From: Bin87 sp963668585
GTDB lineage: Bacteria > Chloroflexota > Dehalococcoidia > Lucifugimonadales > UBA3495
Assembly (NCBI GenBank): GCA_963668585.1
Contig: OY764869.1
Span: 682,001-746,000 of the forward strand
DNA length: 64,000 nucleotides
Reading direction: 5' to 3'
Shown: positions 17,306 to 25,308 of the stretch, in pieces
Layout: each line of letters begins with the position of its first letter
How positions within the stretch are numbered: the first letter of the stretch is position 1
Made by a program: the position numbers and the translations under genes
Notes under the pieces: model-generated
What the model saw: the letters and a program-made list of their open reading frames with translations, nothing else
What the model was told of the DNA's origin: nothing
The model's database searches: none

Positions 17306-18718
17306 GTGAACAACAAAGCACTAACCACGCTGCTCGCCATTCCCGGCTGGGACCAGAAACGCGCCGGCGAGGTTGAAATTTCCGGCGGGTCGGACCCGAT
17401 CCTGCCCACGCCGTTCCGCATCAGCGAGACCGTCTGCGCCAGCCTGGCGGCGGTGGGCCTCGCCGTGTCGGACCTGTGGGAACTGCGCACGGGGCGCGGA
17501 CAGCAGGTCGGCGTTGACGCCCGACGAGCCACGGCATCGCTGCGCAGCAGCAGGTACATGGTTCTCGACGGGGAATCCGCGGCCGCCGAACGGCCCTCCG
17601 TCATGGGTGTGTACCCGGCCAAAAACGGACGGTGGAGCTACCTGCACTGCAACTTTCCCAACCACCGCGAGGCCGCGCTGGGCGTGCTGGGAGTGGAGGA
17701 AGACCGCGAGGCGGTGCGCCGCGCCGTGGCCAAGTGGGACGCCCTGGAACTTGAGGAGGCCATAATCGCGGCCAGGGGAGCCGGCGGAATGGTCAGGTCG
17801 ATGGCGGAGTGGGCGCAGCATCCGCAGGCCGCTGCTGTCGCGTCGCTGCCGCTCATGGAGATTGAGCGCATCGGCGACAGCCCGCCGGAACCGCTGCCGG
17901 AGGGGCCAAGGCCGTTGTCGGGCGTCAGGGTTCTGGATTTGACGCGGGTGCTGGCGGGGCCGACGTGCGCGCGGACCCTGGCGGAACACGGCGCCGACGT
18001 GATGAAAGTGGCCGCCAGCCACCTGCCCAGCAACCGTTCCCAGGAATACGACACGGGGCACGGCAAGCTCTCCACCTTTCTGGATCTGCGGGACGCGGAG
18101 CAGATGGAGACGCTGCGCGGACTGGTTCGCGAGGCGGACGTGTTTTCGCAGGGGTACCGCCCCGGCACGCTGGCCCAGCGTGGTCTGTCGCCCGACGAAT
18201 TGGCCGGGCTGAGGCCGGGCATCGTGTGCGTATCGCTGTCGGCCTTCGGACGGGTGGGGCCGTGGTCGGACCGTCGCGGGTTCGACACCGTGGTGCAAAC
18301 CGTGAGCGGAATAACCGACCGGCAGGGCGAGTTGTTTCCCGGCGCGGAGCCGGGGCCCCAGTTCTACCCGGTTTCGGCGATTGACTATCTCACCGGGTAT
18401 CTGATGGCCTTCGGGACCATGCTGGCGTTGGCTCGCAGAGTGCGGGAGGGCGGCAGTTGGCTGGTGAGGATCTCGCTGGCGCAGGTGGGCAAGTGGCTGG
18501 TGGACCAGGGGCAGGTGTCGGAAAGCGACCTTCGCGGCGTGGCGCCGGAGTTTGCCGCCGAAGAGATTGAGGCCTGGTCAACCTCCACTGAGGTGCCCGG
18601 CGGCAGGCTCAGCCACCTGGCTCCGATACTGGAATTGTCGGAGACGAAACCCCATTGGGCCCGGCCAACTGTGCCGCTGGGATACCACGAACCGGCATGG
18701 CCCGCGCGTGGAATATAA
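17306..18718 (+). CDS. CaiB/BaiF CoA-transferase-like protein with permuted domain order
   Basis: 470 residues, class III CoA-transferase family, with unusual order. Residues 1-200 resemble the middle and C-terminal part of a CaiB protein (RTGRGQQVGVDARRA, where the Asp may be the catalytic one; EWAQHPQAAAVASLPLMEI). The N-terminal Rossmann part, LSGVRVLDLTRVLAGPTCA, comes only at about 210, followed by DLRDAEQ, VSLSAFGRVGPW and IDYLTGYLMAFG. After that, the expected catalytic Asp of the second copy is not seen (WLVRISLAQV). I chose GTG 17306 because AAGGAG lies 11 bases upstream. The substrate is unknown. Confidence 0.8.
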   Translation: MNNKALTTLLAIPGWDQKRAGEVEISGGSDPILPTPFRISETVCASLAAVGLAVSDLWELRTGRGQQVGVDARRATASLRSSRYMVLDGESAAAERPSVMGVYPAKNGRWSYLHCNFPNHREAALGVLGVEEDREAVRRAVAKWDALELEEAIIAARGAGGMVRSMAEWAQHPQAAAVASLPLMEIERIGDSPPEPLPEGPRPLSGVRVLDLTRVLAGPTCARTLAEHGADVMKVAASHLPSNRSQEYDTGHGKLSTFLDLRDAEQMETLRGLVREADVFSQGYRPGTLAQRGLSPDELAGLRPGIVCVSLSAFGRVGPWSDRRGFDTVVQTVSGITDRQGELFPGAEPGPQFYPVSAIDYLTGYLMAFGTMLALARRVREGGSWLVRISLAQVGKWLVDQGQVSESDLRGVAPEFAAEEIEAWSTSTEVPGGRLSHLAPILELSETKPHWARPTVPLGYHEPAWPARGI

Positions 18719-18719
18719 T
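18714..18719 (+). promoter_or_regulatory. Possible -10 element of the partner-switching operon
   Basis: A perfect TATAAT overlapping the stop codon of the CoA-transferase gene. No good -35 is visible. If used, transcription would begin near 18726 and leave a leader of about 215 bases before the STAS gene. Confidence 0.3.
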
Positions 18720-18770
18720 GACGACGGGCGGACTTGGCGGAGGGGGTTGAGGGGTTGTAAAATCACACCG

Positions 18771-18816
18771 CGACACTGTACAGGAGGCAAGATTGCCCTT
18801 ACAATCGCAAGTGTCG
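18771..18816 (+). promoter_or_regulatory. Nested inverted repeat in the leader of the STAS operon
   Basis: Outer arms CGACACT (18771-18777) and AGTGTCG (18810-18816) enclose a second pair GATTG (18791-18795) / CAATC (18802-18806). This could be an RNA hairpin in the leader or an operator. There is no T-run after it, so it is not a standard terminator. Confidence 0.4.
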
Positions 18817-18939
18817 TGCGATCTACGTGCGCACACGTTGGGTTAGGCGTGGCCGTTGCGACAGACGCTCCAAACCCGCGCCAAACAAACGAATCAAACA
18901 AAGAATCAAGTTATCTGCCGAAGCACAGGGGATAAGATT

Positions 18940-19278
18940 ATGCCAATTGAATCACGCAGGGACGCCGGAACTCTGATAATTCAGACCGAAGAGCGTGTGG
19001 ACAGCGCCAATGCGCAAGCGTTCTACCAGGAATTGGATTCCGCAATCGAGTCCGATGACAAGGCCGTCGTCATGGATATGGAACGGCTTGCGTATATCAG
19101 CAGCGCAGGTCTCCGCGTGATCCTCCAGACGGCGAGAAAGTTACAACAGCAAAACGCCAAGTTTGCGATCTGCTCACTCTCCGGAACTGTCCGGGAAGTG
19201 TTCGAGATCAGCGGGTTTGATCGGGTGATTGACATACACTCTTCGCAGGAGGACGCAGTAGCGGCGGTCAACGGGTGA
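18940..19278 (+). CDS. STAS-domain anti-sigma factor antagonist (SpoIIAA/RsbV type)
   Basis: 112 residues forming one STAS domain. The phosphorylation loop is MDMERLAYISSAGLRVIL, with Ser54/Ser55 at the place where RsbV-like proteins are phosphorylated; the C-terminal SGFDRVIDIHSS is typical. Unphosphorylated, it should bind the RsbW-like kinase encoded two genes on and free that kinase's target. I chose ATG 18940; further upstream the reading has no family match. It is the first gene of a six-gene operon. No sigma factor gene is nearby. Confidence 0.85.
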   Translation: MPIESRRDAGTLIIQTEERVDSANAQAFYQELDSAIESDDKAVVMDMERLAYISSAGLRVILQTARKLQQQNAKFAICSLSGTVREVFEISGFDRVIDIHSSQEDAVAAVNG

Positions 19279-19345
19279 TGGGCGTGTACTTGATATCCTG
19301 CACTAACCAGCGCAAAAGGACAGGATAACTGCGGAGGATGACACC

Positions 19346-20512
19346 ATGGATGATGCAGCAGGCGCATACCGGATATTAGTTGTTGACGACGAGCCGGACC
19401 TGGAACCGTTGGTTCTGCAGCGGATGCGGCGTAGTATTCGCTCCGGTCAGTATCAGTTTGTGTTTGCACAGAATGGTGTTGAAGCGCTGCAGAAACTCGG
19501 ACAAGACTCCAACATAGACATGGTGCTGTCTGACATCAATATGCCCCAGATGGACGGGCTGTCGTTGTTGGAACACATTCCCGATGTTGCTCCGGACACC
19601 CGGTCGGTGATCATCTCCGCCTACGGAGACATGAAGAACATCAGGGCCGCAATGAACCGCGGCGCTTTCGATTTCGTCACCAAACCCCTGGATTTCGACG
19701 ATCTCCGCGTAACCATCGAACGGACACTCAACAATCTGGACGCGTGGCGTCAGGCAGAGTCCTCGCGCTTGCGGCTGGCCGCCATCGAGAGTGAACTCGA
19801 CGTTGCCAGCAAGATGCAGCAGAGTATCTTGCCAACCGAGTTTCCAGAGTCGCGCCACTATGAGATTTGTGGAAACATGACTCCCGCCAGGGAAGTTGGG
19901 GGAGACTTCTTCGACATACTCAACCTGGAAAATGGTTGTGTGGGCCTGGCCATTGCGGATGTTTCCGGCAAAGGAGTGCCGGCCGCGCTGTTTATGATGG
20001 CCAGCCGGACCCTGCTCAAGGGCACTGCCATCGGGTTGTACGACCCGGGGAAGGTTCTGGGCGAAGTGAACCAACTCCTGTACGACGACAACGAAGCGAT
20101 GATGTTCGTTACGCTGCTGTACGCGGTTTACGACCCGGAGAGGAGGAGCCTGACGTATGCCAACGGGGGGCATACGCTTCCCGTGCTGTTCCATGCCGAC
20201 GGCACCCATACCATTCTGCCCAGCACCAACGGCATCGCCCTGGGCGTGATGTCCGGAGCCGAATATGAGCAGGCGACGGTTTCATGCTCGCCGGGGGACA
20301 CCATCGTGTTCTACACCGACGGCGTCACCGAAGCCTTCAACAACGAGGGCGAGGAATTCGGGATGGACCGGCTGCTCCAGATATTTGAATCCGCCCCGGG
20401 GAATTGCAGGTCCACCATTGACGCGATTTTCAACACGGTGAGCGACTTTGCAGGAGACGCGCCGCAGTTTGACGACATCACCTGTCTGGCGCTGCGCTGC
20501 AGCGATCATTAA
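19346..20512 (+). CDS. Response regulator with SpoIIE/PP2C phosphatase output
   Basis: 388 residues. The receiver domain (8-125) has the acidic pair Asp14/Asp15, phospho-acceptor Asp63 in LSDINMPQMDG and Lys113 in VTKPLDF. A short helix (130-160) links it to a PP2C domain (about 165-385) with VGGDFFDI, DVSGKGVPAAL, TDGVTEAF and DDITCLAL, the metal-binding aspartates of RsbU/SpoIIE phosphatases. It should dephosphorylate the STAS protein when its receiver is phosphorylated, most simply by the histidine kinase of the same operon. It ends two bases before the RsbW-like gene. Confidence 0.93.
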   Translation: MDDAAGAYRILVVDDEPDLEPLVLQRMRRSIRSGQYQFVFAQNGVEALQKLGQDSNIDMVLSDINMPQMDGLSLLEHIPDVAPDTRSVIISAYGDMKNIRAAMNRGAFDFVTKPLDFDDLRVTIERTLNNLDAWRQAESSRLRLAAIESELDVASKMQQSILPTEFPESRHYEICGNMTPAREVGGDFFDILNLENGCVGLAIADVSGKGVPAALFMMASRTLLKGTAIGLYDPGKVLGEVNQLLYDDNEAMMFVTLLYAVYDPERRSLTYANGGHTLPVLFHADGTHTILPSTNGIALGVMSGAEYEQATVSCSPGDTIVFYTDGVTEAFNNEGEEFGMDRLLQIFESAPGNCRSTIDAIFNTVSDFAGDAPQFDDITCLALRCSDH

Positions 20513-20514
20513 CC

Positions 20515-20928
20515 ATGACCACGTCGGCGTCATTGCGAATCCCTCCAAGGCTCGATCAACTGGAGCGAATCGCCGCTGTGGTGGAAGACCTGGGCGAGCA
20601 GGACAACTGGCCTCCCGACCTTATCTTCAAGGTCAACCTGGTCCTTGATGAACTCAGCGTCAACATAGTGAACTACGGCGGAGAGACCAGCGAGATAGAG
20701 GTGTCGCTGGCGGCGGATGCGGAAGTGGTGAGGGTGGAGATCTCCGACGACGGCCGGCCTTTCGACCCGCTGACCGAAGCGGTAGAGCCAGACATTGATG
20801 CGCCACTGGAAGACCGGCCTGTGGGAGGCTTGGGAATACATTTGGTACGCGAAATGATGGACGAACTGCATTACAGCCGAGAAGATGGAAGAAATCGGCT
20901 GGCAATGGTCAAGCGTAAAGGCGGATGA
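20515..20928 (+). CDS. RsbW-like anti-sigma factor/serine kinase (HATPase_c)
   Basis: 137 residues of a GHKL ATPase. The N-box DELSVNIVNYG (Glu46, Asn50, Asn53), the G1 box ISDDGRPFDP and the G2 box GGLGIHLVREMMDEL are all present, so it should bind ATP and phosphorylate the STAS protein. In RsbW or SpoIIAB the same protein holds a sigma factor; here the target is not encoded nearby. Its TGA overlaps the ATG of the lipoprotein gene (ATGA). Confidence 0.88.
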   Translation: MTTSASLRIPPRLDQLERIAAVVEDLGEQDNWPPDLIFKVNLVLDELSVNIVNYGGETSEIEVSLAADAEVVRVEISDDGRPFDPLTEAVEPDIDAPLEDRPVGGLGIHLVREMMDELHYSREDGRNRLAMVKRKGG

Positions 20929-22226
20929 GGCGATCACTCGGCCATTCAACCGGAAGACTGTGGCCGTTTGCCGTCGCCGTGGCCATCATTCTCGCCTTGG
21001 GTCTTGCGGGTTGTCGGCCGGCCACCCAGGGCGAATCAGTTGACGCCGACGCTACGGCGAGCCCTGCTCCGGACAGCACGGCATCATCCTCCCGAAATGC
21101 TTCGAGTTCAGAATCTCCGGGCGTGTTCGATGACCGCATCGTTTTCGGCCAGTCGGCCGCTTTCAGTGGCCCCGCCAGCCAATTGGGCTCCGGCATGCGG
21201 CTGGGAATACAGGCCGCGTTCGCTGAAGCAAACCGCGCCGGGGGAGTCCACGACCGCCGGCTGGAGTTGACGTCGCTGGACGACACGTACGAGCCGGAGT
21301 TGGCCATCGCCAACACCACCACCCTCATCGAAGATGATGAGGTTTTCGCCCTGATCGGAGCGGTCGGCACTCCGACGTCCCGTTCCGCCACCCCGGTTGC
21401 GGCGGCGGCCAAGGTTCCCTACATCGCTCCATTCACGGGCGCGGCCTTCCTGCGTGATGCCGAGAGGCTGCCCAACGTGGTGAATATGCGGTCCTCGTAC
21501 AACCAGGAAACCGAGGAGATGGTGGCCCGCCTCACGGAGGACCTGGGCATTTCCCGCATCGCCGTCATGTACCAGGACGATTCCTTCGGACGCGCCGGGT
21601 ACAACGGGGCGCGGGCGGCGCTGGAACGCCGCAACATGCAGCCCGTGGCGGTTGGCCTTTACCCCAGGAATACGACGGCCGTCAAGACGGGTTTGCTGGA
21701 CCTGCAACGGGGCGATCCGCAGGCCGTGATCCTGGTCGGCGCCTATCGTCCCGTGGCGTCGCTGATCGCGTGGGCGCGGCATATCGGAATGGACTGGGAG
21801 TTCATCACCATATCGTTCGTGGGGAGCAACGCCCTGGCCCAGGAACTTGGCTCGGGCGGCGCCGGTGTTTTCGTGACCCAGGTGGTGCCCTTCCCAACCG
21901 ACGATTCGATTCCAATTGTGTCCGCCTACCTGGACGCGCTGGCGGCATTTGAGGAGGAGGCTCTCCCCGGGTTCGTTTCATTTGAAGGATATCTGGCCGG
22001 CCGGCTGGCCATCGCCGGCCTTGACCGCTGTGGTCGGGAAGTGGACCGGGACTGCTTTCTGGAGGAGTTGTATCGCTCCGAACCGATTGACCTGAATGGA
22101 TTCGAACTTCGCTTCGGAGACAACGACAACCAGGGATCGGATACCGTATTCTTGACGATGATTGACGACAGCGGCGGCTATGTGCCGATTGAAACGCTCA
22201 ACTCATTCCGGAGGGCGTCCCGATGA
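20925..22226 (+). CDS. Lipoprotein type I periplasmic binding protein (LivJ-like)
   Basis: 433 residues. The signal peptide ends in lipobox LALGLAGC with lipid-anchored Cys30, then a Ser/Ala/Thr-rich tether (31-65) and a branched-chain amino-acid-type binding protein (IVFGQSAAFSGPASQLG, GVHDRRLELTSLDDTYEPE, AVMYQDDSFGRAGY, VGAYRPVASLIAWAR). No ABC permease or ATPase lies in the window. It is translationally coupled on both sides to signalling genes, so it more likely presents a ligand to the histidine kinase than to a transporter. The ligand is unknown, perhaps an amino acid or amide. Confidence 0.9.
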   Translation: MRRSLGHSTGRLWPFAVAVAIILALGLAGCRPATQGESVDADATASPAPDSTASSSRNASSSESPGVFDDRIVFGQSAAFSGPASQLGSGMRLGIQAAFAEANRAGGVHDRRLELTSLDDTYEPELAIANTTTLIEDDEVFALIGAVGTPTSRSATPVAAAAKVPYIAPFTGAAFLRDAERLPNVVNMRSSYNQETEEMVARLTEDLGISRIAVMYQDDSFGRAGYNGARAALERRNMQPVAVGLYPRNTTAVKTGLLDLQRGDPQAVILVGAYRPVASLIAWARHIGMDWEFITISFVGSNALAQELGSGGAGVFVTQVVPFPTDDSIPIVSAYLDALAAFEEEALPGFVSFEGYLAGRLAIAGLDRCGREVDRDCFLEELYRSEPIDLNGFELRFGDNDNQGSDTVFLTMIDDSGGYVPIETLNSFRRASR

Positions 22227-24592
22227 AGGAGAGACTGGACCGGCTGCTGGAACTGCGTTTTCGGATATCGGCGCAACTTTACCTGGCAATCGGCGGAGCG
22301 GTCGCCCTCACCGTCGCCGCCTGCCTGGTGGGCTGGTTTTCCTTCAACCAGGTTGGCGCGGCGCAAACGCGGGTCAATGAGGGCAGCGTGCCCGAACTCG
22401 CTTCAGCCTTCGGCGTGGCGCAGTACAGCGGCGACCTGGTTGCGGCGGCGGCCGAACTGTCGGTGGCGTCGACACCTGCTGAGGTGGCCCAGGTGGGCGA
22501 CCAGATTGCCACTGCCCACGAATCCTTCAACGAACAGCTTGAGATCCTCGAAAGCCGCGGCGGCGAGGAAGCGCGATTCGAGCGCATCCACACCTACGCG
22601 GCCGCATTGATTGAGAATATCGCCGGCATCAACAGCAGCATCTGGTCCAGCTTCGCGCTCACCGAGCAGCTTGAGGCGATGGGAGCCGAACTGGAGGAGT
22701 TGCGATTCCAGCTTGACGGCATCATCGTGGAAGAACTGGACGACCAGCTTTTCTTCGCAACCACGGGCTACCAGGAACTGGGCGCGGCCCCGGTGGGTCG
22801 GGATCAACATCTTTCGGAAAATGAACTGGCCAGTTATCGGCACCTGGCGGAACTCCGTTCCAACGCCAATATCGCCACTCAGCTTCTGTCCAGCGCATCC
22901 ATACTCTCAGAACCCTCCCTGATTGAACCGCTGCGCGAACGCTTCGAGTCTTCGGCGCACCACATTCAGAGCAACATCATCTACCTGAGAGGCACTCCGC
23001 TTTTCGATGAGCTGGACCCGATGTTCACACGATTGCTGGAACTGGGCCTGGGGGACAACAACGGGTTCAACCTGCGGGCACAGCAATTGGCCCTCAACGA
23101 GCGGCAGGAATTGCTGCTGTCGAATAACCAGGCCATCGCCGCGCTGCTGATTGACGAGGTGGACGCCCTGGTGGTCGGCGCGGAGATGGGCGCGCAGATG
23201 GCCACCGATGCGTCATCCCAGGCGATCCTCACCGGCCGCACGCTGTTGCTGGTGATCAGCCTGATCAGCATCGGCGGCGCGCTGCTCATCGCGTGGCTGT
23301 TTGTGGGCCGGGTGTTGCTGCACCGGTTGGAGATGCTGTCGGGCTGGATGCGCAGAATGGCCGGCGGCGACCTGGACGCCGAGGTTGAAATCGGCGGCCG
23401 CGACGAGGTGGCAGACATGGCGGCCGCGCTGGAAGTGTTCCGGCGACACGCCCAGGAAGCAATCCGTCTGAACCTCGTTGAACAACTGGCCGAAGAACTT
23501 GAGGGCAAGAACGCCGAACTGGAAGGCATCAACACCGAACTGGACGGCAAGAATCACGAACTTGAAGAGGTGCTGGAAAACCTGACCACCGCCCAGGACC
23601 GCATCGTGGCCCAGGAAAAGCTGGCGTCTCTTGGTCAACTCACGGCGGGCGTGGCGCACGAAATCAGGAACCCGCTGAACTTCGTCAAGAACTTCTCGGA
23701 GTCGTCCGAGGAATTGCTGGACGAAATGCGCGAGACCATCGAGGAATCCGACGACGGACACCTGAAGGAAGACCAACTGGAACTGATTCAGGATATTTTC
23801 GCCGACCTCACCGAAAACCTGGAACGCATCCGGACCCACGGGGACCGGGCCAACCGGATTGTGCAGGATATGCTGCTCATGGGCCGGGAGTCGGTGACTC
23901 ACCAGATGAGCAACATCAACAACCTGCTGGATGAACACGCCCGCCTGGCCTACCACAGCGCGCGAGCCCTCGATTCCGACTTCCAGCTTGACTTGCAGTA
24001 CGACTTCGAAGACATGGACGAAATCGAGGTCAACCCCCGGGACATCGGGCGAGTTTTCCTGAACATGGTGAGCAACGCCTGCTACGCCACCGACGAAAAG
24101 CGGCGCAGCCTGATGCAAGCCTCCGCCGAAGACGGCTACATGCCCACCCTGCTGCTGTCCACCAGGCGCAAGGATGAACACGTCCAGGTCTCCATCCGTG
24201 ACAACGGCAGCGGCATGCCCGACGAGGTGATCGAAAAGATCTTCAACCCCTTCTTCACCACCAAACCCACCGGGCAGGGCACCGGCCTCGGCCTGTCGAT
24301 TTGCAACGACATCATCCGGGAGCATGGCGGTACCATTGAAGTAACGTCGGAGCCTGGAGAATACACCGAAATGGTGATCGACCTGCCGCTGGAAGCGCCC
24401 CCGCTCCCGAGCCTGACCGCGGACAGCGCGGGAGAGGGCGCCCAGAACGGTGTCGGCGGTGACGATGGTCTGGACTACGATGATGATGTGGACGACGATG
24501 GTGTCGTCGAAGCCGACGAGGATCTGGTGGGGCAGGCGGTCGGAGAACCTGACGGCGCAGCCAACCGGGACGCGGAGGAGGAGCAAGCATGA
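22223..24592 (+). CDS. Membrane histidine kinase with large extracytoplasmic helical sensor
   Basis: 789 residues. TM1 18-40, then an extracytoplasmic region of about 290 residues predicted to be almost all helical, TM2 340-361, HAMP 362-413, a coiled coil (418-465, repeated EGKNAELEGIN units), HisKA with GVAHEIRNPLNF (His479) and a HATPase with N-box NMVSNACYATD, DNGSGMPDEV, FFTTKPTGQGTGLGLSI. The C-terminal 45 residues are an Asp/Glu-rich tail (GLDYDDDVDDDG). The layout resembles TorS, which is controlled by the binding protein TorT. There is no receiver in this protein; the receiver-PP2C three genes upstream is the natural target. Confidence 0.93.
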   Translation: MKERLDRLLELRFRISAQLYLAIGGAVALTVAACLVGWFSFNQVGAAQTRVNEGSVPELASAFGVAQYSGDLVAAAAELSVASTPAEVAQVGDQIATAHESFNEQLEILESRGGEEARFERIHTYAAALIENIAGINSSIWSSFALTEQLEAMGAELEELRFQLDGIIVEELDDQLFFATTGYQELGAAPVGRDQHLSENELASYRHLAELRSNANIATQLLSSASILSEPSLIEPLRERFESSAHHIQSNIIYLRGTPLFDELDPMFTRLLELGLGDNNGFNLRAQQLALNERQELLLSNNQAIAALLIDEVDALVVGAEMGAQMATDASSQAILTGRTLLLVISLISIGGALLIAWLFVGRVLLHRLEMLSGWMRRMAGGDLDAEVEIGGRDEVADMAAALEVFRRHAQEAIRLNLVEQLAEELEGKNAELEGINTELDGKNHELEEVLENLTTAQDRIVAQEKLASLGQLTAGVAHEIRNPLNFVKNFSESSEELLDEMRETIEESDDGHLKEDQLELIQDIFADLTENLERIRTHGDRANRIVQDMLLMGRESVTHQMSNINNLLDEHARLAYHSARALDSDFQLDLQYDFEDMDEIEVNPRDIGRVFLNMVSNACYATDEKRRSLMQASAEDGYMPTLLLSTRRKDEHVQVSIRDNGSGMPDEVIEKIFNPFFTTKPTGQGTGLGLSICNDIIREHGGTIEVTSEPGEYTEMVIDLPLEAPPLPSLTADSAGEGAQNGVGGDDGLDYDDDVDDDGVVEADEDLVGQAVGEPDGAANRDAEEEQA

Positions 24593-25299
24593 CCAATCAG
24601 GCCGGGGCAGGAGAGTCGTCGGACGCCGATTCCCGCGTGGGGATCAGGATCGAACAGGTATTGGTGGGCCCGCCCCACGAGGGCGAAGCCGGCGAAGGGC
24701 TGGTGATGCGCACCACCCGGGGCGACATCGCGGCGATTCTCCACGCAGCGCCCGATACCAAGCGGGCGGTCATCTGGGTTTGCGGCGCGCGCGGCGGGTT
24801 CGGCGGACCGGCCAGCGGCATGTATGCCGAACTGTCCGAGGAATTCACCGGCCAGGGAATCACCTCACTGAGGATGGACTATCGCCAACCCAACAACATC
24901 CAGGAATGCGCCCTGGACCTGCTGGCCGGCATCAACTTTTTGAGGGCCATGGAATACGGCCCGGTGGTGGTCGTGGGCCACTCGTTCGGAGGCGCCGTGG
25001 TGATCGCCGCCGGCGCGTTCAGCGACCACGTGGCCGGCGTCGTTTCGCTGTCTCCACAGACCTACGGCGCACAGGGCGCGGGGATGCTGTCGCCGACTCC
25101 GCTGCTGGTGGTGCATGGCAAGGCGGACACCAGGCTGCCATTCTCCTGCGCCGTGGCGATACACGACTGGGCAAAAGAGCCGCGCGAGTTGGTGCTGTAC
25201 GAAGGCGCCGAGCATCGCCTGGACGAATGTCAGACCGAGTTGCGCGATTTGCTGCGCCAGTGGATTCCGGACAAACTGACGGCGGTGGCCGTGGAATAG
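24589..25299 (+). CDS. Alpha/beta hydrolase (dienelactone-hydrolase-like) of the signalling operon
   Basis: 236 residues with nucleophile elbow GHSFGG (Ser132), acid Asp180 in HGKADTRLP and His209 in GAEHRLDE, a complete triad. It lacks a signal peptide, so it is cytoplasmic. ATGA overlap with the histidine kinase gene puts it in the same operon. In Bacillus, the alpha/beta hydrolase RsbQ is needed by the PP2C phosphatase RsbP to activate sigma-B; a similar role here is inference. A plain esterase that destroys or produces the ligand is the other possibility. Confidence 0.85.
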   Translation: MTNQAGAGESSDADSRVGIRIEQVLVGPPHEGEAGEGLVMRTTRGDIAAILHAAPDTKRAVIWVCGARGGFGGPASGMYAELSEEFTGQGITSLRMDYRQPNNIQECALDLLAGINFLRAMEYGPVVVVGHSFGGAVVIAAGAFSDHVAGVVSLSPQTYGAQGAGMLSPTPLLVVHGKADTRLPFSCAVAIHDWAKEPRELVLYEGAEHRLDECQTELRDLLRQWIPDKLTAVAVE

Positions 25300-25308
25300 G
25301 TTGCCAAT

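Noticed and set aside
18940..25299. Reading the LivJ-like lipoprotein as part of an ABC amino-acid transporter
   Set aside because: No permease or ATPase gene is adjacent, and its gene overlaps signalling genes at both ends.
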